This document shows, piece by piece, positions 18,239 through 26,260 of a stretch of DNA of 36,946 nt. Both the position numbers and the translations under genes were made by a program. The notes under the pieces were generated by a model. The model saw only the letters and a program-made list of their open reading frames with translations. It did no database searches and was not told where the DNA came from. The first letter of the stretch is position 1. Each line of letters opens with the position of its first letter. Source of the DNA: an uncultured Bacteroidales bacterium (GTDB lineage: Bacteria; Bacteroidota; Bacteroidia; Bacteroidales; Bacteroidaceae); assembly GCA_902789725.1 (NCBI GenBank), contig CADAPC010000027.1, forward strand, positions 1 through 36,946, read 5' to 3'.

Positions 18239-19164
18239 ACCACATGTATCATGAAAAGTAGAGCATTTTGAAACACCACGGGACGGTGGTGAGCGAAGAA
18301 TACGGTGCCTTCTTCTGTTGCCTTGATGTCGTCGAGAATCTGACCGTTGTAGGGGTCGATAATGTGGGCGAGGGAATCGCCCGGAGTAACACGGCTGCCA
18401 GCGTCCACCAGACGATAGAAGATTCCCGCATGACGTGCCTTGATGTGCTGAAGGCTTGCCTCATCGATGCAAATGGATTCATAAGCAACCCCCGGAGAAC
18501 CCGCATTGATGATGCCCGTCCGTTTCATCATGCGGAAAATGGCATCGATGGTCTCACCACTGTTGCTGAGGTCTATCCTGTTGGTTTGTCCTGCATAGAC
18601 AGAGAAAGCCTTGGTGCTCCACAATTGCCAGTTATAGTTGAGCAGCGTGGTGTCGAAGGGACGCGGCTGGTAGGTCGTGACGTATTTCATGCCGAAAAGG
18701 CGTGCTGTGTCCACATCCTCATATCCCGTCTTTAGCATCCGTACATGAGGGATGAAGTCGCCCGACACATAGTAACTCGCCAGCTGGATGCCGTACTTGA
18801 ACCCGTTGAGAGCAGCAAAGATTGCCGCTGCAATGCGTTGCGTGGTTTCTCCTTGATTGTAGCCTGGGAACATGCGGTTGATGTCGGTGTTGTCCATTGC
18901 CCAGAAACGTCGGTTGACGTTCATCGAAAAGGGGTTGCACGAGGGGATAATCAGAATGCTTTTCCCCTCAGCTATGCCTCCACGCTGTTCAATCATCGTC
19001 AGACGATTCACCAACTGCGAGCAGATGTACTGTTGCTGCACCTCATCACCTCGCATGGCACCCACAATAGCCAATGTCTTTTCACCTTCCCCGAATCGGT
19101 AACCCTTGATGCGGAAATTATCACGGCAGGGCGATGTCATCTCAAATATCGTCTCTATTCTCAT
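18235..19164 (-). CDS. M14 aspartoacylase/desuccinylase-like protein with lost active site
   Basis: This 309-residue protein shares the succinylglutamate desuccinylase/aspartoacylase fold with its neighbour: an N-terminal carboxypeptidase-like domain and a C-terminal beta-barrel (GIFYRLVDAGSRVTPGDSLAHIID). The key residues are changed. The zinc motif GTHGDE is AMRGDE here (His to Arg38). The second zinc histidine region reads IQLASYY with no His. The catalytic Glu is aligned with Tyr190. The INRMFPG motif is kept. It is probably a non-catalytic partner or binding protein. Both ends overlap neighbours by 4 bp. Confidence 0.78.
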   Translation of the reverse strand: MRIETIFEMTSPCRDNFRIKGYRFGEGEKTLAIVGAMRGDEVQQQYICSQLVNRLTMIEQRGGIAEGKSILIIPSCNPFSMNVNRRFWAMDNTDINRMFPGYNQGETTQRIAAAIFAALNGFKYGIQLASYYVSGDFIPHVRMLKTGYEDVDTARLFGMKYVTTYQPRPFDTTLLNYNWQLWSTKAFSVYAGQTNRIDLSNSGETIDAIFRMMKRTGIINAGSPGVAYESICIDEASLQHIKARHAGIFYRLVDAGSRVTPGDSLAHIIDPYNGQILDDIKATEEGTVFFAHHRPVVFQNALLFMIHVV

Positions 19165-20096
19165 GCGTCTTCTGTGTTAAAGATTCGTGCCATCAACGAC
19201 CCTTCATAGACAATCGGATAGGCACGTATGGTGAACAAATAGCCGTTAACCGGCGAACTGACCGTGCTGAGCACTCGACCATGAAGCGGGTCAACAATCT
19301 GACCGATGGTTTGTCCTCGGCTGACGTTGATGCCGCATTTCAATTCAGTCAGGAACACACCAGAGGTCTCAGCATTGAGGAAGGTGACGCGATCTCCTTC
19401 GCAAACGAGCGGCAGGGGCAATCTGTCCTTAGGACTTTCCTTCCACATTCCCATAGTCTGCATCAGATGCAGGATACCCTCCACAAGACGTCGGCACATC
19501 TTGTGATTGATGCGCTGACCCACTCCCATCTCCACCACCAGACAGGGAGTGCCTGTAGAGTTGAGCGAGTGAGCCAGTGTCGCCTCCAGCACTGTGGCAG
19601 CACCATGCACCCACACGAAGTCCATGCCCAGCCGTTCGGCAAAGGGAACCAGCCACTTGGAGTCCTGAACATTGATGCGCACCTGCGGCGTTTCTCGTAG
19701 ATAGAGATTGCTGGAGTGAATGTCAATCACCATGTCTGCCCCCTTGATGTCTTCAATGATGGCATGAGCCGTCTGTTCCGCCATCGTGCCTTGTGGATCA
19801 CCTGGGAAGATGCGGTTCATATCGAGGTCGAAATTGGGAATGCCCCGCTGAATGGTATCGATGCCCAACGGATTGAGAGCCGGGTAGATCTCGAGGGTGC
19901 CATCCAGCGCATCAATCTGTTCGGTGACGATACGAGCCAGTTCATAACACACCATCTGACCCTCCAGTTCATCACCGTGGGTTCCTGTCACCACACAGAA
20001 GCGCAAGCCGTCCTTCTTGCCGTTCTGAATGACATTTTTGCGAATGCGGAACTGCTCGTCAATAGGTAGTTCTGTAGATACTATTGTCTTAATCAT
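19161..20096 (-). CDS. M14 succinylglutamate desuccinylase/aspartoacylase family amidohydrolase
   Basis: The 311-residue predicted zinc hydrolase removes an acyl group from, or cuts an amide next to, an amino acid or short peptide. Zinc ligands His40 and Glu43 lie in VTGTHGDELEG and His127 in VIDIHSSN. The catalytic Glu189 is in LVVEMGVG, and the substrate arginine motif is DMNRIFPGD. A C-terminal beta-barrel follows (FLTELKCGINVSRGQTIG). The ATG at 20096 was chosen because it overlaps the upstream stop as ATGA, like the other junctions, and because the 42 codons upstream lie inside the transglutaminase gene. It is the active-looking twin of the next gene. Substrate unknown. Confidence 0.85.
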   Translation of the reverse strand: MIKTIVSTELPIDEQFRIRKNVIQNGKKDGLRFCVVTGTHGDELEGQMVCYELARIVTEQIDALDGTLEIYPALNPLGIDTIQRGIPNFDLDMNRIFPGDPQGTMAEQTAHAIIEDIKGADMVIDIHSSNLYLRETPQVRINVQDSKWLVPFAERLGMDFVWVHGAATVLEATLAHSLNSTGTPCLVVEMGVGQRINHKMCRRLVEGILHLMQTMGMWKESPKDRLPLPLVCEGDRVTFLNAETSGVFLTELKCGINVSRGQTIGQIVDPLHGRVLSTVSSPVNGYLFTIRAYPIVYEGSLMARIFNTEDA

Positions 20097-20848
20097 ATTT
20101 CTTGCAGTGTAACGTGAATCGTGGTTTGCTGGGTGGCTTGCCCTGTGAAGAGTCCCCGACTGACGGAACAATCGCGGACATCTCTTCCATGCGCCAACTT
20201 GACGTAGCCTTCGCTGATGCAACGGTTGTGAGTCGGGTCAAAACCTAGCCAGTTGTAGCCATCGAATATCTCCACCCATGCATGAGTCTCGCCCTCTCCT
20301 TCCAAGAATCCATTGACATAGCGGGCTGGTATGTCTCGCTGACGGCAGAGGGCTATCATGAGATGGGCAAAGTCCTGACAAACACCTTTCCTCCGCTCCA
20401 GCACCTCGGCAGCAGTGGTTTCAACGGTGGTGCACAGAGGCTGATAAACAATGTTCTCATACAGCCAGTTGCAGATAGCGTAAGCAGCATCGATGACATT
20501 GTCGGGTGTCGTCAGCACCGCTTCCCTGACGTTGGTCAGTGCCGTAGGCTGCTTGAACAAGAACAAGTTTTCACCCCGATACTTGATGACATAAGTGTCT
20601 GTCGCCACAATGCCTGTGCTGACATAAGCGAAGGTCTTGTGCGGTTCAGTGGCACCGCCGAAAAGGATACGGTTGTAGAATGCATCGTGCCCAGCCTGCA
20701 GCCAGTAGTCGGGCGAAACCACCAAGTGCTCTTGCTCCACCGTCTGACCAGCATTGCTGACTGGCTGACAGCGTAACATCACCGCATGCATGGGCACAGC
20801 TTCCGAAAACTCGACAATGGTCTGGTAGTTGTACAAATATCGTTTCAC
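20093..20848 (-). CDS. Transglutaminase-like cysteine protease
   Basis: The 251 residues contain an N-terminal beta-rich domain (bacterial transglutaminase N-terminal type, about 1-105) and a papain-like transglutaminase core. The triad is Cys157 in RKGVCQDFAHL, His189 in ETHAWVEIF and Asp204 in LGFDPTHN. There is no signal peptide, so it should act in the cytoplasm. The family (COG1305) regularly accompanies alpha-E and circularly permuted ATP-grasp proteins and may cut or transfer peptide bonds. Translation starts at a GTG that overlaps the upstream stop as GTGA. Confidence 0.88.
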   Translation of the reverse strand: MKRYLYNYQTIVEFSEAVPMHAVMLRCQPVSNAGQTVEQEHLVVSPDYWLQAGHDAFYNRILFGGATEPHKTFAYVSTGIVATDTYVIKYRGENLFLFKQPTALTNVREAVLTTPDNVIDAAYAICNWLYENIVYQPLCTTVETTAAEVLERRKGVCQDFAHLMIALCRQRDIPARYVNGFLEGEGETHAWVEIFDGYNWLGFDPTHNRCISEGYVKLAHGRDVRDCSVSRGLFTGQATQQTTIHVTLQEI

Positions 20849-21543
20849 ACCCTCACCAATTGGTTGATAAATTTCAGTAACTTATTCTTGTATTCCACAT
20901 CCTTGAGATTGAATCGTTCCCGAGTGATGAGTCGGTTGAGTTCTTCTTCAATGTGGTCATCGACAATGCTGGGCATATGACGGAAGTAGTGCTTCACAGA
21001 ATCGTATGCCAACGCCACCCGTTCGAAGTCGTAGTCAAAACGCAGCAGCATGTCCAGATTCTCTATGTTGCGACCAATCATCATAATGTAGAGTGCCTTG
21101 TGGTTTTTCAGCCTTTGCTCAGCTGATCCCCAAAAGGCCAATGACCAGTCAATGACGGGTTGCAGGCAAATGACATTCTTTTCTTGCTTGTTGCGACATT
21201 CTTTCAGCAGTGCCAGACTCATTTCCAGATAACTGAGCGTTTCCGAAAGGATGTCCTCACGAAGAAGAATGGCATTGTCCATTGCTCTCATCTGAGCAGA
21301 CATCACGGTGCTGGGATTGATATCGTCATACATGATGCCGAATATAAACTCTTCGTTAGTTTGATAGACGCCCGCGGTGTCTAAGTTCTGCCAGATGGGC
21401 CAATAGTCCTCCAACTCACCGTCAATCATCTTATCATGACACTTCCGTAACAAATGCAGGGTAATATAAACCCGCTCCTCGTATCTCCCTAGCCAGTAGA
21501 GGCTGTTGGCCTTCTTGGCCGATATGATTGTATGTTTAACCAT
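20845..21543 (-). CDS. Alpha-E domain protein
   Basis: This 232-residue, almost wholly helical protein has the alpha-E (COG2307) hallmark ANSLYWLGRYEERVYITLHL at its start and repeated helices later (FDYDFERVALAYDSVKHYFR). The family is known by its constant association with circularly permuted ATP-grasp ligases and transglutaminases. It has no assigned activity and may be a scaffold or carry a conserved arginine/glutamate site. It follows the ATP-grasp gene after a 36-bp gap filled with TTTTTAC-type repeats. Confidence 0.88.
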   Translation of the reverse strand: MVKHTIISAKKANSLYWLGRYEERVYITLHLLRKCHDKMIDGELEDYWPIWQNLDTAGVYQTNEEFIFGIMYDDINPSTVMSAQMRAMDNAILLREDILSETLSYLEMSLALLKECRNKQEKNVICLQPVIDWSLAFWGSAEQRLKNHKALYIMMIGRNIENLDMLLRFDYDFERVALAYDSVKHYFRHMPSIVDDHIEEELNRLITRERFNLKDVEYKNKLLKFINQLVRV

Positions 21544-21579
21544 AGCTCAAAATCCTTTTTACTTTTTTACTTTTAACCA

Positions 21580-22908
21580 TTACTCCTCCAACACCCAGGT
21601 GTCCTTGAATCCACCTCCCTGTGAAGAGTTCACCACGAATGAATCGGGATTTCTTGAGAACCGCGTCAGTCCACTCGCCCACACCCTGGTTTCTTTTCCG
21701 CTGACCACAAAGGCTCGAAGATCTGCCTTGCGTTCCACAGGCTTGTCATCCTCCAATATCTCAAGATCCTTGAAGTCGATGACCTCCTGAGCAATCCAAC
21801 GCCGTGGCTGGTCAATGATCAATGCTTTCAATTCATCAAGCTTCTCTTTCGACAAATCCTTGCCGAACACTACACCATAACCACCCGCTTCACTGACATC
21901 CTTGATGACCAGACGCTGGATGTTCGCCAGCACATAGTCATAGTCTTTCTTGAAATACGGCAGATAGGTAGGGGCATTTTGCAGGATGGGCTGCTCGCCA
22001 AGATAATACTCCACCATCTTGGGAACGAAATAATAAATGCCCTTGTCGTCTGCCACACCATTACCGATGGCATTGATCAGTGCCACATTGCCCGACTTGT
22101 ACGCCTGCATCACATTCGGAATACCCAGCAACGAAGAAGCCTCAAAAATCAATGGGTCTATGTATTCATCACTCACACGACGATAGATGCAACCCACACG
22201 GGTCTTCTCCTTGTAAATACCCGCATAGTACACTTTATTGTCCTCCACAAAGAGGTCGCCAGGGTATGCCAAGGTGGCACCAATCTTCTCCGCAAAGTAG
22301 CTGTGTTCAAAGTAGGCAGAGTTGTAGCGACCAGGAGTCAGAATGACAGAGATACCCCTACCGTTGTTCATCTCTTCCATCATCGTGGCGAGCAATTTGG
22401 AATAGTTGCGGTTTTCAGCCACAGCATTCTGGGTGAACGTCTGAGGCGACACCTTGCGGGTGATCTCACGGGCTATCATTGGATAGCTGGCGCCAGAAGG
22501 TATGCGCAAGTTGTCCTCCAACACATACCATTGACCGTCCTTGCCTTCCACCAAGTCGATACCAGCAATGTGGGCATAAACTTCTCCTGTGGGATTGATT
22601 CCTTCACACTCAGGCATATAGCCCTTTGAGGAGTACACAAACTCTTCAGGAATAATACCATCTTTGATAATGCGCTTGTCGTGATACACATCCCAAAGAA
22701 ACTTGTTAAGCGCCAACACACGCTGCTTGAGACCCGTCTCCAAATAAGACCAATCACTATGGGAGATGATTCGGGGGATAGAATCAAAGGGGAAAAGTTG
22801 CTCGTTGAAAACCCCGTGCTTATACACCCCGAACCTTACTCCATATCGCTCCAGCCATTTATTGACTGTGTCGCGGCTATCTATTAATTCATTTATCCTG
22901 ATGTTCAT
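21580..22908 (-). CDS. Circularly permuted ATP-grasp ligase (COG2308 type)
   Basis: The 442-residue protein fits the circularly permuted ATP-grasp group predicted to join a carboxylate to an amine with ATP. Recognisable segments are VLEDNLRIPSGASYP (about 130-145), TPGRYNSAYFEHSYFAEKIGA, CIYRRVSDEYIDP, NAIGNGVADDKGIYYFVP and IKDVSEAGGYGVVFG. A later segment, RKADLRAFVV, and a C-terminal SSQGGGFKDTWVLE follow. It is the first gene of the six-gene operon, about 90 bases from a strong promoter. The acceptor and donor cannot be read from sequence. The nearby amidotransferase suggests ammonia or glutamine as one possibility, and the M14 proteins suggest an acyl amino acid or peptide product. Confidence 0.88.
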   Translation of the reverse strand: MNIRINELIDSRDTVNKWLERYGVRFGVYKHGVFNEQLFPFDSIPRIISHSDWSYLETGLKQRVLALNKFLWDVYHDKRIIKDGIIPEEFVYSSKGYMPECEGINPTGEVYAHIAGIDLVEGKDGQWYVLEDNLRIPSGASYPMIAREITRKVSPQTFTQNAVAENRNYSKLLATMMEEMNNGRGISVILTPGRYNSAYFEHSYFAEKIGATLAYPGDLFVEDNKVYYAGIYKEKTRVGCIYRRVSDEYIDPLIFEASSLLGIPNVMQAYKSGNVALINAIGNGVADDKGIYYFVPKMVEYYLGEQPILQNAPTYLPYFKKDYDYVLANIQRLVIKDVSEAGGYGVVFGKDLSKEKLDELKALIIDQPRRWIAQEVIDFKDLEILEDDKPVERKADLRAFVVSGKETRVWASGLTRFSRNPDSFVVNSSQGGGFKDTWVLEE

Positions 22909-23005
22909 GTCAATCTTGTGTTTGTGTTATAAATTTGTGTTTGTGTCTCTGCATTAACGACTATTATACTTTCTCATCACGGCAACTTTTTTCTTTTTCA
23001 CAATG

Positions 23006-23036
23006 CAAAGGTACACTATTTTGGAGAAATGCCAAA
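23006..23036 (-). promoter_or_regulatory. Strong promoter of the six-gene ATP-grasp operon
   Basis: On the minus strand, TTTG (23033-23036), exactly 19 bases, then TACCTTTG (23006-23013) is a full consensus Bacteroidetes promoter. The expected start site leaves a leader of about 90 bases before 22908. The rest of the 22909-23392 gap is AT-rich sequence (23037-23170), degenerate repeats, the second 73-bp repeat and GATAACC units. Confidence 0.75.
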
Positions 23037-23225
23037 ACAAACAAGAATAAAATTGTCAATAATAACACAAAATTAACGCAAAATAATACTTTTTGAAACA
23101 AATTATGAGAAATTCGTTTCAAATAGAAAGTATTTTAAAAGAATATGCTTTCAAATTGAAACAATAATTCGATTAAACATAGTCTAAGGTCAAAGGTTAA
23201 AGGTTTGGCTCCGCCGAGCTGAAGG

Positions 23226-23333
23226 TTCTTGGCAAGCCAAGCGTGCTAAAGATACGATAAGAGGTTTAGCCGTGCGGGGTGTCGATAACCGATAACCGAT
23301 AACCGAAAAACGATAACCGATAACCGATAACCG
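23226..23333 (+). repeat. 73-bp repeat, copy 2, with extra GATAACC units
   Basis: Bases 23226-23298 are identical to 17321-17393. They are followed to 23333 by further GATAACC/CGATAAC tandem units broken by AAAAA. Beyond it, AAAAAGAGAGGC matches the left arm of the terminator next to copy 1 except for one base. The repeat unit may therefore include the hairpin. Confidence 0.88.
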
Positions 23334-23372
23334 AAAAAGAGAGGCATCCATACGGACCCTCCCCTTTCTTTA
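23330..23372 (-). terminator. Weak hairpin after the P5-like gene
   Basis: AAAAAGAGAGG on the left can pair imperfectly with CCTCCCCTTTCTT on the right around about 13 bases. On the minus strand it is followed by TTTTTCGG. It occupies the same position relative to the 73-bp repeat as the 17401-17440 terminator, but the stem is poorer. Confidence 0.4.
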
Positions 23373-23411
23373 ACCTTTGAACTTTGAACTCTTTAACCTC
23401 CAACCTCAAAC
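23369..23411. repeat. Degenerate 7-bp repeats crossing the P5-like stop codon
   Basis: Units TTTAACC/TTTGAAC/CAACCTC run through the stop codon (23393-23395) of the gene to the right. Its last six residues (AFEVGG) and stop are encoded by repeat sequence. Confidence 0.55.
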
Positions 23412-23833
23412 GCTAAAGCATAGCCTTTCCTAATTTCTTTCCTCCTAATGAGGTCAGCACACCCTACCCCATTTTCCACCAGCGCCATTGCTCGGACGAG
23501 TTCGCAAGCCCAGTAGGCATCATCGTCTTGGAGGCTGCCGATGTTCAGGATGAAGTGCGGCGGCACCTCCATTTCTTGGCAAACCCTGTCGATGTACGCT
23601 TGCGTGTTGTTTTCGTTGGGTGGTGCCCACCGCTCAATGATGGTGCGGATGGATGTTCGGTGGTACTTGGTTCTGTACGTTCTCAGCAGTCGGAAAGCTG
23701 CACGATAGCCCCATTCCATTGCCTTGAACTGATAAAAACTCTTGTCGTTCTGCACTGGGAGCAGACCTCGCCACTGATCCTTGCTTCTGCGGATGTTCAA
23801 TGGGTTGCAATTTCTTAAACCTCTTGGAATCAT
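23393..23833 (-). CDS. Phage structural protein P5-like / lysozyme-like protein
   Basis: The 146 residues begin IPRGLRNCNPLNIRRSKDQW and continue with F..F..MEWGYRAAFRLLRTY, RTIIERWAPPNENNTQAYI and a helical end. This pattern is that of proteins annotated as phage structural protein P5, in which RGxRNxNPxNIR and RWAPPxENxT are conserved. The family is related to virion peptidoglycan-cutting enzymes. It has no signal peptide. In Bacteroidales such a gene often accompanies VirE/DUF3987 genes, as here, where the next gene lies 99 bp away. Whether it still acts in a phage or mobile element is unknown. Confidence 0.72.
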   Translation of the reverse strand: MIPRGLRNCNPLNIRRSKDQWRGLLPVQNDKSFYQFKAMEWGYRAAFRLLRTYRTKYHRTSIRTIIERWAPPNENNTQAYIDRVCQEMEVPPHFILNIGSLQDDDAYWACELVRAMALVENGVGCADLIRRKEIRKGYALAFEVGG

Positions 23834-23835
23834 AA

Positions 23836-23931
23836 TTCTTGAACTTTTGAACTTCTTGAACTTTGAACTTCTTGAACTTTTGAACGTTGAACCTTTAAAA
23901 TTCTAACTGCAACAACTGCAACAACTGCAAC
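23836..23931. repeat. Degenerate 7-bp repeats plus three perfect 9-bp units
   Basis: Bases 23836-23896 are tandem units CTTGAACTT/TTGAACT. Bases 23905-23931 are three perfect copies of AACTGCAAC. Together they fill the gap between the DUF3987 gene and the P5-like gene. Confidence 0.65.
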
Positions 23932-23932
23932 G

Positions 23933-26179
23933 CTACCCTTGATACTTCTTCCTGTATTCATCCGTCTTGCAGTAGCAGCCAGAAGTGTTGTCGAATACAA
24001 TGTAGCCTCTTTTTACCCAACTTCGAAGGGTACTCTCCCCGTTACCACTCTTTCCCTGACCTTGCCGCATCAGATGATACTGCTCCTTCGTGAACTCATC
24101 GGGCAGCAATTCCAGCAAGTTCTGTGGTCCTGACTGACGCTGCATCTCCACCTCTTCACGCAGTTCTTTCTCCAACTGCTGACCAAAGTACAGCATCTTG
24201 CACCACAAGTTATATTGCTGTGTCCAGCGCACAAAGTCGGCAATCTCCTTGCTCCACTTGTAGCCGTGCGCCACATACAGCACCATTCCTTTGAGCCACG
24301 CAATCACATTCGCACGATATGAAAGCACCCTGTAAGCCTCCGAATCGTAGAGCTTCACGGCATCTTCATTCTCCTGCTTCATGTCGAGCGACAGCTTCTT
24401 TGCCTGCGGACACTCTATCAATCCGTTGGCAGCCTCCAGTCGGTCGATGTAGGGCTTCAGTTCCTCCGCAAAGGTGTGGTCGTAGATGCCCAAGACTGGT
24501 GCTATATCATCGTCATCGTCTGCCTTGATGATGGTCGAGATGTCCAGTCGGCTCAGGGTTCCGTCGTTCACCATTTTGGTCAGGAACTTCTTGGCGTTGG
24601 GAGGCGTTGTCGAGGCGTTGAAGTTCCACCTCAAGGGTGCGATGCCGCTCACTGAATCAGAGCCGTAGCGCTCCTGGCCCACCTCTGCATTGTCATACGC
24701 CTTTCTGATGAGCAGACCCACCTCGTCCGTCGTTCCCTTCGAGGTCACCTTCTTCAAGCCTTCAATCTCGTCCACAATCATGTAGAGGAAACGCTGCCCG
24801 TTGTTGTGCGCGTCAATCACACGCTGGTTGAAGATGGCATCGGTCAGGTTGTCAATCATCATCTGGATGCAGATGTCCGTCGGTCTTGGGTCTTTCTTCT
24901 GCTTCGCCCCAGGGTTTTTCTGTTTCCACTCAGCCTCACGCTGACGGTTGGGTATGTCACGCTGCCGGATGTCCTCCACGATGTACTCAATCGGCTTCTT
25001 GATGGTGCCCTTGCCGATACTCTGCCGACCGATCAAGATGTTCATGAAGGTCGCCTCGTGCTCTATATTGTCCCAGTAGCGGAACTTCACCCCGTGCAGA
25101 TGGGCACCCAGCGCAGGGAACACCGCATTCGCCACAGCAGCCTTGTAGAACCAGGGCACATTCTTCGTGAGCAGCTTCACCAATGGAGGCAACCGTTTCG
25201 GCATCGGTGGAGGTGTGGTCAGCGTGCCGCCACAAGCCTTCACGGCAGGCACCGATTTCAGCGCATTCAGCACCTGTCTGAGTCGGTACGGCATTCCCTT
25301 CTTCGGCTCCTTCAGCGCATTCTCAATGGTCTTGCGCCATTCAGCCACATCCTCCTGCCTTTCCGTGCCCCAATAGTTCGGAATGATCTGCATCATCTTC
25401 TCCAACGAGTACCCGCAGATGCTGCGAATCGTCACCGCCAGCTCGAAGGTCAGCACATTCCTGTCACCATCCACAGGCACCTTCCCATCGTTGAACAACT
25501 CCCAGTACTTCGCCACAATGTCAGAATACAGAATACCGTTGTAGTCTTTGATGGTTGGAGATTTGAGGTTTGAGGTTGGAGGTTTAGGAGTACCGTCGTT
25601 GACTCCTTGAACCTTTGAACCTTGAACTCCTTGAACCTCTTGCCCCTCTTGAACTTCTTTCACTTCAAACACAGCATCATCCAAATAGATCAACTCTGCT
25701 TCCGTCGTCGTGAAAAACACCCTTGTAATGTCCTTTGCTGCCTTGTCGAACTCCACACCCAACACCTCGCTTGCCCATTTCAGGTTTTCCTCCTGAGTCA
25801 GTTCAGGCTTGCGCTTGAACACCAGATGATAGCCCGCACCTCGTGCGCTCAGTTCCAGCATCAGCAACCCCAATTCCTCCTTCTTCTCAAGGATGCGCTC
25901 CTTCACAGCCTCCATTTCATCAGCAGCGATGTGGTCGATGTCCATGCCCACGCTGCTGCTCATCCTCTTGCTGCCCTTCAGCGCACCGTCCTCGTTAGGC
26001 AGACAACTGTAGTTCATCTGGATCAGTTGGCTTTTCTGCTCCTCCTTGCCCTGACGCACGGCCTTCAGCACTTGGCGTTGTCTGATAGTGTTGCGTCTGC
26101 TCAGGTACTCCTCTCTGTTATGGATGGGGCGCATGAACTTTGCGCCACCATCCTTCTGATATATTTCAAATACACTCAT
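23933..26179 (-). CDS. VirE_N/DUF3987 primase-helicase-like protein
   Basis: The 748 residues have three parts. Residues 1-172 look like the VirE N-terminal/BT4734 domain, a primase-like fold with GMDIDH (78-83) and SARGAGYHLVFKR. Residues 173-209 are a low-complexity linker encoded by intergenic-type repeats. Residues 210-748 match DUF3987, with a P-loop-like GRQSIGKGT (384-392) and an acidic MIVDEIEGL segment. Such proteins occur on Bacteroidales mobile elements and orphan islands and are thought to act in replication. The C-terminus includes a winged-helix-like stretch (LPDEFTKEQYHLMRQ). It is probably translated with the small genes upstream. Confidence 0.75.
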   Translation of the reverse strand: MSVFEIYQKDGGAKFMRPIHNREEYLSRRNTIRQRQVLKAVRQGKEEQKSQLIQMNYSCLPNEDGALKGSKRMSSSVGMDIDHIAADEMEAVKERILEKKEELGLLMLELSARGAGYHLVFKRKPELTQEENLKWASEVLGVEFDKAAKDITRVFFTTTEAELIYLDDAVFEVKEVQEGQEVQGVQGSKVQGVNDGTPKPPTSNLKSPTIKDYNGILYSDIVAKYWELFNDGKVPVDGDRNVLTFELAVTIRSICGYSLEKMMQIIPNYWGTERQEDVAEWRKTIENALKEPKKGMPYRLRQVLNALKSVPAVKACGGTLTTPPPMPKRLPPLVKLLTKNVPWFYKAAVANAVFPALGAHLHGVKFRYWDNIEHEATFMNILIGRQSIGKGTIKKPIEYIVEDIRQRDIPNRQREAEWKQKNPGAKQKKDPRPTDICIQMMIDNLTDAIFNQRVIDAHNNGQRFLYMIVDEIEGLKKVTSKGTTDEVGLLIRKAYDNAEVGQERYGSDSVSGIAPLRWNFNASTTPPNAKKFLTKMVNDGTLSRLDISTIIKADDDDDIAPVLGIYDHTFAEELKPYIDRLEAANGLIECPQAKKLSLDMKQENEDAVKLYDSEAYRVLSYRANVIAWLKGMVLYVAHGYKWSKEIADFVRWTQQYNLWCKMLYFGQQLEKELREEVEMQRQSGPQNLLELLPDEFTKEQYHLMRQGQGKSGNGESTLRSWVKRGYIVFDNTSGCYCKTDEYRKKYQG
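25553..25663. repeat. Intergenic-type 7-bp repeats inside a coding sequence
   Basis: Bases 25554-25588 are TTTGAGG-type units, including a 20-bp exact match of 25558-25577 to the intergenic copy at 17302-17321. Bases 25599-25643 are TTGAACC-type units like 23836-23896. The reading frame stays open and gives a linker rich in Val, Gln, Gly and Glu. Confidence 0.8.
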
Positions 26180-26185
26180 AATGTT

Positions 26186-26260
26186 ATTTACAATTTGACG
26201 ATTTACTATTTACAATTTGATAAAAATCTCAAATCTCAAAACTCAAATCTCAAACCTCTT
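26186..26260. repeat. Degenerate 7-bp repeats at the start of the DUF3987 gene
   Basis: ACGATTT/ATTTACA units (26186-26220) and CTCAAAT units (26228-26257) fill the gap. They cross the stop codon (26243-26245) of the upstream 124-residue gene, supplying its C-terminal residues RFEI and stop. Confidence 0.6.

Noticed and set aside
20097..20222. Upstream extension of the active M14 gene
   Set aside because: The extra 42 residues are basic, lie within the transglutaminase gene, and would break the regular 4-bp overlaps of the operon.
23281..23333. Regular GATAACC units as a possible CRISPR array
   Set aside because: Units are only 7 bp with no spacers, and no cas genes are present.
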